Assembly: GCF_900100535.1 (NCBI RefSeq)
Contig: NZ_FNDG01000021.1
Coordinates: 53,737 to 117,736, forward strand
DNA length: 64,000 nt
From: Phytopseudomonas flavescens
GTDB taxonomy: Bacteria > Pseudomonadota > Gammaproteobacteria > Pseudomonadales > Pseudomonadaceae
Reading direction: 5' to 3'
Shown piece by piece: positions 43,525 to 52,639 of this stretch. Positions within the stretch are counted from its first letter, which is position 1; each line of letters begins with the position of its first letter. Both the position numbers and the translations under genes were made by a program. Below the pieces are notes generated by a model. It was not told where the DNA came from and did not search any database. It saw only the letters and a list, made by a program, of their open reading frames with translations.

Positions 43525-44253
43525 ATGATCAACAAAGACAGCCTGACCCATCATATTTCCCAGCAGTTCAACGCCGAGCTGGAGGAGGTGCGCAGCCACC
43601 TCCTGGCCATGGGTGGCCTGGTCGAGAAGCAGGTCAACGATGCCGTCACCTCGCTGATCGAGGCCGACTCCGGCCTGGCTCAGCAGGTGCGCGAGATCGA
43701 CGACCAGATCAACCAGATGGAGCGCAACATCGACGAAGAGTGCGTACGCATTCTCGCCCGTCGCCAGCCAGCGGCTTCGGATCTGCGTCTGATCATCAGC
43801 ATCTCCAAGTCGGTGATCGACCTGGAGCGCATTGGTGACGAAGCCACCAAGATCGCCAAGCGCGCGATCCTGCTGACCGAGGAAGGCGAGTCGCCACGGG
43901 GTTACGTGGAGGTTCGCCACATCGGTGATCAGGTGCGCAAGATGGTGCAGGAGGCGCTGGATGCCTTCGCCCGTTTCGACGCCGACCTGGCGCTCTCGGT
44001 GGCCCAGTACGACAAGACCGTCGACCGCGAATACAAGACAGCGCTGCGTGAGCTGGTCACCTACATGATGGAAGATCCGCGTTCGATCTCCCGCGTGCTC
44101 AATGTGATCTGGGCGCTACGATCGCTGGAGCGTATCGGTGACCACGCGCGCAACATCGCCGAGCTGGTGATCTATCTGGTGCGCGGCACCGACGTGAAAC
44201 ACATCGGCCTGACCCGCATGCAGGAAGAAGTGCAGGGCAGCGCCAAGGAGTAA
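43525..44253 (+). CDS. phoU: Phosphate-signalling protein PhoU
   Basis: Cytoplasmic regulator of 242 aa that links the Pst transporter to the PhoR-PhoB system and limits phosphate uptake. Two three-helix PhoU repeats are present. The metal-binding signatures are seen as EEVRSHLLAMGGLVEKQV, RIGDEATKIAKRA and RIGDHARNIAELVIYLVRG. It is the last gene of pstCAB-phoU. A response-regulator gene follows after 143 bp. Confidence 0.97.
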   Translation: MINKDSLTHHISQQFNAELEEVRSHLLAMGGLVEKQVNDAVTSLIEADSGLAQQVREIDDQINQMERNIDEECVRILARRQPAASDLRLIISISKSVIDLERIGDEATKIAKRAILLTEEGESPRGYVEVRHIGDQVRKMVQEALDAFARFDADLALSVAQYDKTVDREYKTALRELVTYMMEDPRSISRVLNVIWALRSLERIGDHARNIAELVIYLVRGTDVKHIGLTRMQEEVQGSAKE

Positions 44254-44396
44254 TTCCGGCTACGCTTTCGCGCTGCAGGTATATGCAGGCCTGGCACGCC
44301 CTGGCTGCCCGTGCGTGTGCCCGCAGCATCGCGCTTTAGTGTTGGCATTAGGCCAGTGCTCGCGTCTATGCTAATGGCCATTCGAGGGAGTGGTCG

Positions 44397-45299
44397 ATGA
44401 GCAAAGTCAGTGTACTGGTGGTGGACGATGCCACCTTTATCCGCGATCTGGTGAAGAAGGGCCTTCGTGACCATCTTCCCGGTATCCAGATCGAGGAGGC
44501 CGTCAACGGGCGCAAGGCCCAGCAGGTGCTCGACCGTAATCCGATCGACCTGATCCTCTGTGATTGGGAAATGCCGGAGATGTCCGGTCTCGAGCTGCTG
44601 CAATGGTGCCGTGAACAGGAGGCGTTGAAAGGCGTGCCGTTCATCATGGTCACCAGCCGGGGTGACAAGGAGAACGTCGTGCAGGCCATTCAGGCCGGGG
44701 TATCGGATTTCATCGGCAAGCCGTTCTCCAACGAGCAACTGATCACCAAGGTCAAGAAAGCCCTGCAGCGCAGTGGCAAGCTGGCTGCGCTGATGTCGGC
44801 CGCTCCGCCGAAAATGCTCGGTAGCGGCGCCTTCGCCAACGATTCGCTGGCGGCGTTGACCGCTGGCAAGGCCGAGGTCGTACGTCCGACCGCTTCGGCC
44901 CAGCCTGCGGCTGCGTTCAGCGCCAGCCCGGCGCCTGCCAAGGCGGCGTCGAGCACCCCCATGGGCCGTAGTCAGGGGCAACTGCGCCTGCCCGGTGGCA
45001 CCATGGCGTGTATCGTCAAGGCACTCAGCCTCAAGGAAGCCTTGCTGGTGGTCAAACGTGGTGAGCTGATCCCACAAGTGCTGGAGAGCGTGGTAATCGA
45101 CCTGGAGCAGGGCGAATCGTCCGAAGTGGCGCGCCTCAACGGCTATCTGCACAGCGTCGCCGCGTTCGAGCCGAAGCCCGATAGCGAGTGGCTGCAAGTG
45201 GTCTTGCGTTTCGTCGACCGTGATCCGCAGAAGCTGGACTACCTGTCCCGGTTGATCGCTCGCGGCACCACCCAGAAGCACTTCACGCCAGGCGGCTGA
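44397..45299 (+). CDS. Response regulator with C-terminal PilZ-like domain
   Basis: Protein of 300 aa. The receiver domain (1-125) has the acidic pair VVDDATF, the phosphorylation Asp in LILCDWEMPEMSG, and FIMVTSRGDKENVVQAIQAG with KPF. A low-complexity Ala/Ser/Pro linker follows (about 130-190). The C-terminal ~100 residues (KALSLKEALLVVKRGELIPQVLESVVIDLEQGE) have a PilZ-like strand pattern, but I see no RxxxR motif, so c-di-GMP binding is doubtful. The gene sits after phoU, as in P. aeruginosa. The cognate kinase is unknown. Confidence 0.82.
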   Translation: MSKVSVLVVDDATFIRDLVKKGLRDHLPGIQIEEAVNGRKAQQVLDRNPIDLILCDWEMPEMSGLELLQWCREQEALKGVPFIMVTSRGDKENVVQAIQAGVSDFIGKPFSNEQLITKVKKALQRSGKLAALMSAAPPKMLGSGAFANDSLAALTAGKAEVVRPTASAQPAAAFSASPAPAKAASSTPMGRSQGQLRLPGGTMACIVKALSLKEALLVVKRGELIPQVLESVVIDLEQGESSEVARLNGYLHSVAAFEPKPDSEWLQVVLRFVDRDPQKLDYLSRLIARGTTQKHFTPGG

Positions 45300-45363
45300 G
45301 CGCGCCTGGATCGTCCTCGATGGCGGCTGCCCGGCCGCTCGTCAGGTCTGCTCCCTTGCTGTG

Positions 45364-46782
45364 TTATGCCACGTCATGGAGATGCTGCTGCCAGGATTGT
45401 GGAATCCGCTCCAGCCTCGGGTAGTTGATCGCCTCCAACTGCGCTGGCGACAGCAGGAAGGGCGTGTGGCGAAACTGTTCGGGCAGGCTGCGCAGTTCCG
45501 GGATCCACAGGCTCACGTACTCACCGTGCGGATCGTACTGGCGGGCCTGCTTGAGCGCGTTGAACAGGCGTTTGAGCCGTGGGTCGCTACCGACTCCGGC
45601 CAGGTAGGCCCAGTTGCCCCAATTGCTGGCCGGATCGTAATCGATCAGGTGTTCCTCGAACCAGGCCGCACCGTGGCGCCAGTCCTGCTGCAGGTCACTG
45701 ACCAGATAGCTGGCCACCACCTGGCGGCCGCGATTGGACATGAAGCCGGTGGCGATCAGCTCGCGCATGTTGGCGTCGACCAGTGGCATGCCGGTGCGGC
45801 CGTGGGTCCAGCGCTCGAAACGCTCGTCTATCTGGTGGGGCGCGCGTTCCGTGGCTTTCAGCCCGCCTGCTTCGAACAGCGCCTGGCCATGACGCTGCAG
45901 CGTACAGCGGAAGAACTCGCGCCACAGCAGTTCCAGCCACAGCCAGTAAGTGGACTCGTTGGCGCCATGCAGCGCTTCATGTCGACGCAGTTCGGCAGCG
46001 ACACGGCGCGGCGACAGGCTGCCGTTGGCCAGCCAGGGTGAGAACTTCGATGAATATTCGCTGCCGATCATGCCGTTGCGTGTGTCCTTGTAACGCCGCA
46101 CGCCCTGGCTGTCCCACAGATAATCACGCAGGCGTGCCTGTGCCGCTGCCTCGCCGCCGGAGAAAGGGAATGCGCTCGGCGCGACGCTCAGGGCATCACC
46201 TAGCCCTAGCTGGGATTGGGTCGGCAGTGCAAAGGCGTGAGGATCGATGCCCTCGGGTAGTGGCGGTAGTTTGTCGGGCGCGGCCTGGGGCTGGAAGACG
46301 TACTGGCGGGTATCGATCAGCGCGCGGAACTGGCTGTAGACCTGCGGCATTCGCGATAGAGGGCAAGGCAGTTCGGCTTCGCTGAGCAAGCCGTTGCTCT
46401 GCGCCGTATGCAGGGGGATGTCACCCAGGCTATCGACAACACGAGCGAGCAGGGCGAGTTCCTGAGGGGCAATTTCATCGAGGGTCAGCACACTTTGCAG
46501 GTCGAACTGCGCGACCAGTTGCCCGATCACCTCTTCCGGCCTGCCGGTTATCACCAGCAGCTTCGAGCCGCGCTGGCGCAGGGCGCTGTCGAGAGCGGTC
46601 AGGCTTTCCAGCAGAAAGCGTGCCCGGTGTACGCCGATGCGCCGGCTGCCGAATTCATCGAATTGCAGCAATGCCGGATCGAGAACATACAAGGGCAGCA
46701 ACCGGTCTGCTCCCAAGGCTGCCTGCAGTGCGGGATGATCGTCGAGGCGTAAATCCTGTTTGAACCAGAGCAGCGCACGCAT
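45364..46782 (-). CDS. Photolyase/cryptochrome, DASH type
   Basis: FAD-binding protein of 472 aa of the photolyase/cryptochrome superfamily. The N-terminal antenna domain starts RALLWFKQDLRLDDHPAL. The C-terminal FAD domain has GEYSSKFSPWLANGSLSPRRVAAEL, ESTYWLWLELLWREFFR, GRTGMPLVDANMREL and TGFMSNRGRQVVASYL, patterns that favour Cry-DASH over class I CPD photolyase. DASH proteins repair CPDs in single-stranded DNA, and some act as sensors. The ATG at 46782 begins the homology; the open frame upstream is unrelated. No operon partner. Confidence 0.85.
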   Translation of the reverse strand: MRALLWFKQDLRLDDHPALQAALGADRLLPLYVLDPALLQFDEFGSRRIGVHRARFLLESLTALDSALRQRGSKLLVITGRPEEVIGQLVAQFDLQSVLTLDEIAPQELALLARVVDSLGDIPLHTAQSNGLLSEAELPCPLSRMPQVYSQFRALIDTRQYVFQPQAAPDKLPPLPEGIDPHAFALPTQSQLGLGDALSVAPSAFPFSGGEAAAQARLRDYLWDSQGVRRYKDTRNGMIGSEYSSKFSPWLANGSLSPRRVAAELRRHEALHGANESTYWLWLELLWREFFRCTLQRHGQALFEAGGLKATERAPHQIDERFERWTHGRTGMPLVDANMRELIATGFMSNRGRQVVASYLVSDLQQDWRHGAAWFEEHLIDYDPASNWGNWAYLAGVGSDPRLKRLFNALKQARQYDPHGEYVSLWIPELRSLPEQFRHTPFLLSPAQLEAINYPRLERIPQSWQQHLHDVA

Positions 46783-46952
46783 GGCGTATTTCCTCGCAAT
46801 ATACCCAGTATGGATCGCCAGGAGGCTCGGCAAGTTCAGCACCGTCCGGCGCCGACCGGCGGCAGCCGTGGCCTGGCAACGCACAGGCGCATTGCTGACT
46901 GACGCCGGCGTTGGCAGCCAGTAGACTGTCCGGCTGTTTCCGGGAGCCCTGC

Positions 46953-47546
46953 ATGGACATCGTCAGCATCGCCGTTCTGATCTTTCTGGTCACCGACCCG
47001 TTCGGCAATATCGCCATCTACATCGCTGCGTTGAAGAATGTCGCACCCGAGCGCCGTTTCCGCGTGGCCGCCCGTGAGCTACTCTTCGCCCTGGCTCTGT
47101 TGATGCTGTTCCTGAGCTTTGGCGACAAGGTGCTCAGCGGCCTGGGGTTGTCGCGCGAGGCGACGGCGATCGCCGGGGGTATCATCCTGTTCGTCATCGC
47201 CATGCGCCTGATTTTCCCCAGCCCCCAGGGCCTGCTGGGCGAGGTACCGGACGGCGAGCCGATGCTCGTTCCCTTGGCTACGCCAGCGGTGGCCGGGCCT
47301 TCTGCATTGGCGGTGCTGATGACCCTGCGCAACACCCACGAGGGTCAACTCTGGGAGCTTTATCTGGCGGTGTTGCTGGCCTGGGCCGCGACCGCCTTCA
47401 TCCTGCTGCAGGCTTCCACGCTGCAGCGTTTCCTCGGCCCTCGCGGGCTGACGGCAGTGGAGCGGCTGATGGGCATGCTGTTGATCATGCTCAGCGTCGA
47501 TATGCTGCTGGACAATCTACAAAGCGTATTGCATATCCAGCCATGA
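46953..47546 (+). CDS. MarC-family inner-membrane protein
   Basis: Protein of 197 aa with six predicted helices. It contains LIFLVTDPFGNIAIYIAALKNV and the second-half LVPLATPAVAGPSALAVLMTL, the paired motifs of the MarC/UPF0056 family. Despite the old name there is no proven role in multidrug resistance. The ATG at 46953 follows CGGGAG. It overlaps the amidase gene downstream by 4 bp, so the two are coupled. Confidence 0.88.
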   Translation: MDIVSIAVLIFLVTDPFGNIAIYIAALKNVAPERRFRVAARELLFALALLMLFLSFGDKVLSGLGLSREATAIAGGIILFVIAMRLIFPSPQGLLGEVPDGEPMLVPLATPAVAGPSALAVLMTLRNTHEGQLWELYLAVLLAWAATAFILLQASTLQRFLGPRGLTAVERLMGMLLIMLSVDMLLDNLQSVLHIQP

Positions 47547-48325
47547 AATTCTTCAGTCTTGTCCTGTCCGCCCTGCTGCTCGTCGGTTGTGCCAGCGGCC
47601 CGCGCATCGATCATCGTTACACCTCCACTGGTCAGAGCAGCCGGGTGCAGTACATCGTGCTGCACTACACCTCGGCCGACCTGCCACGCTCCCTTGAATT
47701 GCTCACCAAGCAGGAGGTCAGCGCGCATTACCTGATCGACGCGGTGCCGCCGACCATCTACCAACTGGTGGATGAGGATCGTCGCGCCTGGCATGCAGGT
47801 GTCAGCGAATGGCAGGGGCGTACCTGGCTCAACGGCACCACCATCGGCATCGAACTGATCAACCAGGGGTACTTCGACACGCCCAAGGGGCGTTACTGGC
47901 AGCCCTATGCCCAGCAGCAGATCGATGCGCTGATCGTGTTGCTCAAGGACATCATGCAGCGCCATCAACTGCCGCCCGGCAGCATCATCGGTCACAGCGA
48001 TATCGCGCCGCAGCGCAAGGTCGATCCGGGCCCGCTGTTCCCCTGGAAGCAACTGGCCGATGCCGGCCTCGTGCCGTGGCCGGATGCCGCCGCAGTCGCC
48101 CGTGAGCAGGCTGCCTACACCCTCAGCCTGCCGGACGTCGCGTGGTTCCAGCAGCAGTTGGCCTTGCAGGGCTATGAGGTGCCGGACAATGGCGTACTCG
48201 ACGAAGCGACGCGCAATGTGATCCGCGCGTTCCAGATGAAGTACCGACAAACGCTCTACGATGGCCAGCCGGATGCGGAAACCGCGGCACTGCTGCTCGT
48301 ACTCAATCGCATGGCCAAGGCCTAG
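47543..48325 (+). CDS. ampDh2: N-acetylmuramoyl-L-alanine amidase, lipoprotein (AmpDh2 type)
   Basis: Zinc amidase of 260 aa cleaving the bond between N-acetylmuramic acid and L-Ala in peptidoglycan. The lipobox LLLVGCAS puts the lipidated Cys at residue 16, with predicted outer-membrane anchoring. The Amidase_2 domain has zinc ligands in IVLHYTS and GHSDIAPQRKVDPG. A peptidoglycan-binding domain follows at the C-terminus (FQQQLALQGYEVPDNGVLDEATRNVIRAFQ). It neighbours kinB-algB as in P. aeruginosa, where AmpDh2 contributes to beta-lactamase control. It overlaps marC by 4 bp. Confidence 0.9.
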   Translation: MKFFSLVLSALLLVGCASGPRIDHRYTSTGQSSRVQYIVLHYTSADLPRSLELLTKQEVSAHYLIDAVPPTIYQLVDEDRRAWHAGVSEWQGRTWLNGTTIGIELINQGYFDTPKGRYWQPYAQQQIDALIVLLKDIMQRHQLPPGSIIGHSDIAPQRKVDPGPLFPWKQLADAGLVPWPDAAAVAREQAAYTLSLPDVAWFQQQLALQGYEVPDNGVLDEATRNVIRAFQMKYRQTLYDGQPDAETAALLLVLNRMAKA

Positions 48326-48326
48326 A

Positions 48327-48371
48327 GTCTGTTGACGTTTCAGCGCGGTGGTGCGTGAAACGTCAACAGAC
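48327..48371. terminator. Perfect 16-bp inverted repeat between ampDh2 and kinB
   Basis: GTCTGTTGACGTTTCA (48327-48342) and TGAAACGTCAACAGAC (48356-48371) are exact complements around a 13-nt GC-rich loop. It lies directly after the ampDh2 stop and before the convergent kinB end, so a bidirectional terminator is the simplest reading. There is no T tract, and a dispersed palindromic repeat is the alternative. Confidence 0.6.
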
Positions 48372-48422
48372 CCTGGAGCCGGCGGCAGTCGTCAGGGCGC
48401 CCTGACGTTCAGGAAACGCCGC

Positions 48423-50207
48423 TCACAACGGCAGTGCCATATGGAAGCGTGCGCCCTGACCCGGCTGGGATTCGGCGCCGATCCGTCCGCCATGCAACTG
48501 GACGATTTCCTTGCACAGCGCCAGGCCGAGCCCGGCCCCGCCCTTCTTGCGCCCGATCTGCACGAAAGGTTCGAACAGCCTGGCCTGCTGGCCGTAGGCG
48601 ATACCTTCGCCCTGGTCTTGCACGCTGATCAGCAGCCGGTCGTCCAGGCGTTGTGCCTGCAGGCGGATGGTTCCCGATTCGGGGCTGTGGCGCAGGGCAT
48701 TGTCGATCAGGTGATCGAGTACGCGGTCTATCTGCGTCCGATCGAGGTGAATGCGGGGCAGCGCCTCGGCCATGTCCAGCACCAGGCTGAGCCTTCGCGC
48801 CTGAGCCTTGCCGGCATGCCGTGTGCTGGCTTGCGCGAGCAGGTCGGGTATGTCGCAGGGCGCCAATTCGAGCTTCTGCACACCGCCCTGGTAGCGGGAG
48901 AAATTGAGCAAATCCTCGATCAGGTGCACCAAACGCTCCATTTCCTCGTCGACGATGCTGACCAGATCCGCTTCGCGGGATCCCTCGGCGAATTTGCTGC
49001 GCTCGCGCAACAGGCCGAATGCCATGTGCATGCCAGTCACCGGCGTGCGCAGCTCGTGGGACGCGCGCAGCACGAACTCGTTCCGGGCGCGCTCGAAGGC
49101 GCGCTGTTCGGTGACGTCATGCAGCACCATCACGGCGCCGAGGATGTGCCCCTGGCTGTGACTGACCGGGGTCAGGCTGTAGTTGAGCAGGCGGGTCTCG
49201 CCGTTCGCCTCGACCTGTAGATCCGTCAGGCGTTGCTCCAGGCTATGGCCCTGCAGCACGTGCTGCAGTTGGTCATCCAGTTCGACGCGTGCCAGGGCCT
49301 GGCTCGGGCTTTGGCCAAGTGGCTGATCCTGCCAGCCCAGCTGGCGCTGGGCGACCGGATTGAAGTGTTCCAGCAGGCCGTCGCGCCCGAAGATCAGCAG
49401 GCCATCGTCGATGCTGTCCAGCACCGCCTGCAGGCGGTGCTGTTCGGCCATCAGCGCTTCCACGTTGCTGTTCTTGAACTGTCGCAGACTCTCCGCCATG
49501 AGACCGAAGCGGCGGCTCAGCGCGGACAGTTCGGCGACCGGGGTAATCGGCAGGGTGACCTGGAAATCGCCCCGGCCGATCTGGTCGGCCGCACGGGCCA
49601 GCGCGTCGATCGGTTGGCCAACGCGGCGGGCGATGGTGTGGGCGGTGATGAAGCCGATCACCAGTACCGCGAGGCCGACCAGCCCCAGCAGGCCGGCGAT
49701 CAGCCAGGCGCGGTCGTGGGCTTCGGCTTCCGACTGCCGTACGGTCGCCACGTAGCTGACCTGCAAGGAATTGAGGCGGTCACGAACGGTTTCGATGGTT
49801 TTTGCGAAGTCGCCATTGCGCAGCAGCTCATGCCGTACGGTCAGCGGATCTTCGAGCAGGTGGCTGAAGTTCTGGTAGGCGCTCTGGATCTCGATGATCG
49901 CCTCGCGGTCGCTGTCCGTCGTGTTCGCCTTCAAGCCGTCATCGATCCATTTGCGAATGCGCCGATCGGACTCCTGCAGGCTCTGCACCGTCTGTTGGTC
50001 GAAGTCCTCGCCGAGCATCAGAAACAGCTGCTTGCCCAACTCCTGACGCAGATCCAGGCTGTCACTGATGACCTCCAGGTTGTGCGCCAATGTGCGGCTT
50101 TGCGACTGGGTAAGCTGCAGCACGCTGAAAATGCCCAGCATCAGGCCCAGCAAGGCGACGGTGAGCAGGGCGCTGGTGCTGAGAAACAGCTTGCTGCGAA
50201 GCTTCAT
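48423..50207 (-). CDS. kinB: Sensor histidine kinase KinB
   Basis: Inner-membrane histidine kinase of 594 aa. TM1 lies at about 8-30 and TM2 at about 167-189 (WLIAGLLGLVGLAVLVIGFITA), bounding a periplasmic helical sensor of about 135 residues. HAMP (about 190-245), PAS (about 255-370) and the kinase core follow, with His in FVLRASHELRTPVTG, DNALRHSPE and GAGLGLALCKEIV. The protein matches KinB, the partner of AlgB in control of alginate, virulence and quorum-linked genes. It starts within the last 4 bp of algB (ATGA overlap). Confidence 0.93.
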   Translation of the reverse strand: MKLRSKLFLSTSALLTVALLGLMLGIFSVLQLTQSQSRTLAHNLEVISDSLDLRQELGKQLFLMLGEDFDQQTVQSLQESDRRIRKWIDDGLKANTTDSDREAIIEIQSAYQNFSHLLEDPLTVRHELLRNGDFAKTIETVRDRLNSLQVSYVATVRQSEAEAHDRAWLIAGLLGLVGLAVLVIGFITAHTIARRVGQPIDALARAADQIGRGDFQVTLPITPVAELSALSRRFGLMAESLRQFKNSNVEALMAEQHRLQAVLDSIDDGLLIFGRDGLLEHFNPVAQRQLGWQDQPLGQSPSQALARVELDDQLQHVLQGHSLEQRLTDLQVEANGETRLLNYSLTPVSHSQGHILGAVMVLHDVTEQRAFERARNEFVLRASHELRTPVTGMHMAFGLLRERSKFAEGSREADLVSIVDEEMERLVHLIEDLLNFSRYQGGVQKLELAPCDIPDLLAQASTRHAGKAQARRLSLVLDMAEALPRIHLDRTQIDRVLDHLIDNALRHSPESGTIRLQAQRLDDRLLISVQDQGEGIAYGQQARLFEPFVQIGRKKGGAGLGLALCKEIVQLHGGRIGAESQPGQGARFHMALPL

Positions 50208-51547
50208 AGGCCCAGTTGCTTACGTTTGCGGTACAAGGTGGAGGCGTCTATCCCGAGGGTCTTGGCAGCCTGGTCGAGTGTGTCGCTGTTGGCCAGCACT
50301 GCCGAGATATGCGCCTTCTCGAGTTCTTCGAGGCTGAGATCCGCCCCTACCCGCGGAGCGCTGTTGGTGGTCGGTGCACTCATCCCCAGGTGGGCGACAT
50401 CCACCCATTCGCCTGGACAGATGATGCTGGCACGCTCGATCACGTTGCGCAGCTCGCGGATGTTGCCCGGCCACTGGTAGTCGAGCAGTGCCTTCAACGC
50501 TTCCTCGCTGAAACCGCGGGCAGGGCGCGCGTAGTCCTTGACGAAGCGCGCCAGGAAACGATCTGCCAGGGTGAGGATGTCATCGGCACGCTCACGCAGT
50601 GGCGGCAGGTTCAGGGTGATGACATTCAGGCGATACAGCAGGTCTTCACGGAAATGCCCGTCCTTGACCATCTCGCCGAGGTCTCGGTTGGTCGCGGCGA
50701 GGATGCGCACGTCGGCATGGCGGGTCACCGGATCGCCGACGCGTTCGTATTCCTTGTCCTGGATGAAGCGCAGCAGCTTGGGCTGCAGGGTCAGCGGGAA
50801 GTCGCCGATCTCGTCGAGGAACAAGGTACCGCCGTCCGCCTGGTTGACCCGGCCGAGGGTACTTTCGCTGGCGCCGGTGAAGGCGCCGCGACTGTGACCG
50901 AACAGCTCGCTTTCCATCAATTCGGCGGTCAGTGATGGGCAATTGATGGTCACGCAGGATTTCCGCGCCCGGCGGCTCCAGCCGTGAATGGCCCGTGCCA
51001 GTTCGCCTTTACCGGTGCCCGATTCGCCGAGAATCAGGATGTTGGCGTCGGTCGCCGCCACCTGCCGGGCAGTTTCCAGGATCGCCATCATCGCCGGGCT
51101 GTGCGAATCGATGCCGTCGCTGGGCTTGCGCACTTCACCTTCCAGGGCTTCCAGGCGTGCGGAAAGTTGCCGCACTTCCAGTTGCTTGGCGGCGGCCAGG
51201 CGCAGTTGATCCGGGCTGCACGGCTTGACCAGGTAATCGGCGGCGCCAGCCTGCATCGCATCCACGGCACTGTCGATGGCCGAGTGTGCGGTGACGATTA
51301 CAACGCGCATCCAGGGCGCGAGAATGCGCATTTGCGCCAGCACGTCGAGGCCATTTTCATCGCCCAGACGCAGGTCGAGAAAGCACATGTCGAACACCTG
51401 CCGTTGCAGCAGCGACTCGGTCTGCGCAGCGCTGTTGGCAGTGGTGACCTGATAGCCCTCGTCCTCCAGGCAATAGCGGAAGGTACGCAGAATAGCCGCT
51501 TCGTCGTCGACCAATAGGATGCGCCCGCTCTGACCCGTTGCTTCCAT
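50204..51547 (-). CDS. algB: NtrC-class response regulator AlgB
   Basis: Sigma-54-dependent activator of 447 aa. The receiver domain has Asp58 in MCFLDLRLGDENG. The AAA+ domain has Walker A GESGTGKGELA, the sigma-54 contact loop GAFTGA intact, and Walker B LFLDEIGDFPL. The C-terminal Fis-type helix-turn-helix is AKTLGIDASTLYRKRKQLGL. It forms an operon with kinB. It is divergent from a BON-protein gene that carries a -24/-12 promoter in the shared 227-bp gap, so AlgB may act locally. Confidence 0.94.
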   Translation of the reverse strand: MEATGQSGRILLVDDEAAILRTFRYCLEDEGYQVTTANSAAQTESLLQRQVFDMCFLDLRLGDENGLDVLAQMRILAPWMRVVIVTAHSAIDSAVDAMQAGAADYLVKPCSPDQLRLAAAKQLEVRQLSARLEALEGEVRKPSDGIDSHSPAMMAILETARQVAATDANILILGESGTGKGELARAIHGWSRRARKSCVTINCPSLTAELMESELFGHSRGAFTGASESTLGRVNQADGGTLFLDEIGDFPLTLQPKLLRFIQDKEYERVGDPVTRHADVRILAATNRDLGEMVKDGHFREDLLYRLNVITLNLPPLRERADDILTLADRFLARFVKDYARPARGFSEEALKALLDYQWPGNIRELRNVIERASIICPGEWVDVAHLGMSAPTTNSAPRVGADLSLEELEKAHISAVLANSDTLDQAAKTLGIDASTLYRKRKQLGL

Positions 51548-51594
51548 TTACATGCTCCATGGGTTGGATGGCAGAGATTAGTCTGGAGATCTTC

Positions 51595-51718
51595 GTGCAA
51601 GTTGCACGGCCAGTATGACGTGATCTTGCATCGTGCAAGCGGCCAGCTGCCATGGCTTGGATTTAAACAACTGATTTTAGTTGGTTTTTATTTTTTATGC
51701 GGCTGGCATAGCGCTTGC
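51595..51718 (+). promoter_or_regulatory. Sigma-54 promoter with paired upstream palindromes (BON gene)
   Basis: TGGCATAGCGCTTGC (51704-51718) fits the sigma-54 -24/-12 pattern, with TGGCA and TTGC at the required 6-bp separation. Upstream lie a perfect 13-bp palindrome GTGCAAGTTGCAC (51595-51607) and CTTGCATCGTGCAAG (51625-51639), with centres 31 bp apart, a plausible enhancer. The intervening 51661-51699 is AT-rich and could bend or bind IHF. The start codon follows 57 bp after the -12 element. Which activator binds is unknown; AlgB is adjacent. Confidence 0.72.
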
Positions 51719-51774
51719 GACGTATGCCGGGCCGCTTCGTTGTGGCGTTTTTGAATCACAGGAGGACGCGTTAC

Positions 51775-52626
51775 ATGTTGTCGAGACAATTCGCGCAGGC
51801 CGTCGCCATCACCGGTTTCATCGCCCTGGCCCCGCTCGCCCAGGCAGCTGACCAGGCGCTAGCGCGGCAAGTGAGCGACGCCCGGCAGCAGGGTGCCATC
51901 GTCACGGCGTTCGCGCTCAACCCTCACCTCAACCCCTTCGACATCCAGGTATCCGTCGAGGATGGCACGGCCACCCTGGCAGGGGCGGTGGAAAACGCCG
52001 CCGAGCGCGAGCTGGCCGCCGAGCTGGCGCAAAGCATCGGTGGCGTGCAAGGGGTGAGTAACCACATAAAGGTCGACCCTGCCATCGAGGTTGAGTCGAC
52101 CGACGAGCAGGCACGAGTCACTCCCGACAAGACCCTCGCTCAGCGCTTCGATGACGCCACCCTCGCGGCAACGGTGAAGTCCAAACTGTTGTGGAACAGC
52201 AATACCGAGGGCCTGGACATTCAGGTGCGCGCCGAGAACGGCGTGCTCAGTCTCAGCGGCACTGCCGGAACGCCGGTGGCCAAGGAACTGGCCGGTGAGC
52301 TCGCCACCCATACCGAAGGTGTACGTGAGGTGCACAACCACCTCAGCATCAATACGGCCGACAGCGCTGCGGCCGAGGCGCAGAACGCCGCCAATGACGC
52401 TGCTGCTTCGATCAGCGACACCTGGATCACCCGCAAGGTGACGTCCAGCTTTCTTTACAGCCGCAACCTCGACAGCCTGAACATCAAGGTCGATACCCGC
52501 GAGGGTTTCGTGAGCCTCAGTGGCACCGTGCTGAGCAACGCCGAGAAACGCCTTGCCGTGGAGACGGCGCGCAATATCCGCGGCGTGCGCGGCGTCGATG
52601 CCGATGCCTTGCGCATTGCCAGTTGA
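51775..52626 (+). CDS. Periplasmic protein with three BON domains
   Basis: Exported protein of 283 aa. The signal peptide ends near LAPLAQAADQ (residue ~24). Three BON domains lie at about 40-105, 125-190 and 215-280. Each shows the IQV/IKV strand, LSGTV-like turn and RGV element, for example LNIKVDTREGFVSLSGTVLSNAEKR. BON proteins (OsmY, Kbp) bind envelope or phospholipid surfaces and respond to stress. The ATG at 51775 follows AGGAGG by about 10 nt. It is driven by the sigma-54-like promoter above and followed by a hairpin. Confidence 0.88.
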   Translation: MLSRQFAQAVAITGFIALAPLAQAADQALARQVSDARQQGAIVTAFALNPHLNPFDIQVSVEDGTATLAGAVENAAERELAAELAQSIGGVQGVSNHIKVDPAIEVESTDEQARVTPDKTLAQRFDDATLAATVKSKLLWNSNTEGLDIQVRAENGVLSLSGTAGTPVAKELAGELATHTEGVREVHNHLSINTADSAAAEAQNAANDAAASISDTWITRKVTSSFLYSRNLDSLNIKVDTREGFVSLSGTVLSNAEKRLAVETARNIRGVRGVDADALRIAS

Positions 52627-52639
52627 AGAGCAGCAAGGG

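Noticed and set aside
44310..44330. Sigma-54-like TGGCACGCC sequence near the phoU/response-regulator gap (about 44297)
   Set aside because: The -12 element is not at the required distance from the -24 element, so it is not a convincing promoter.
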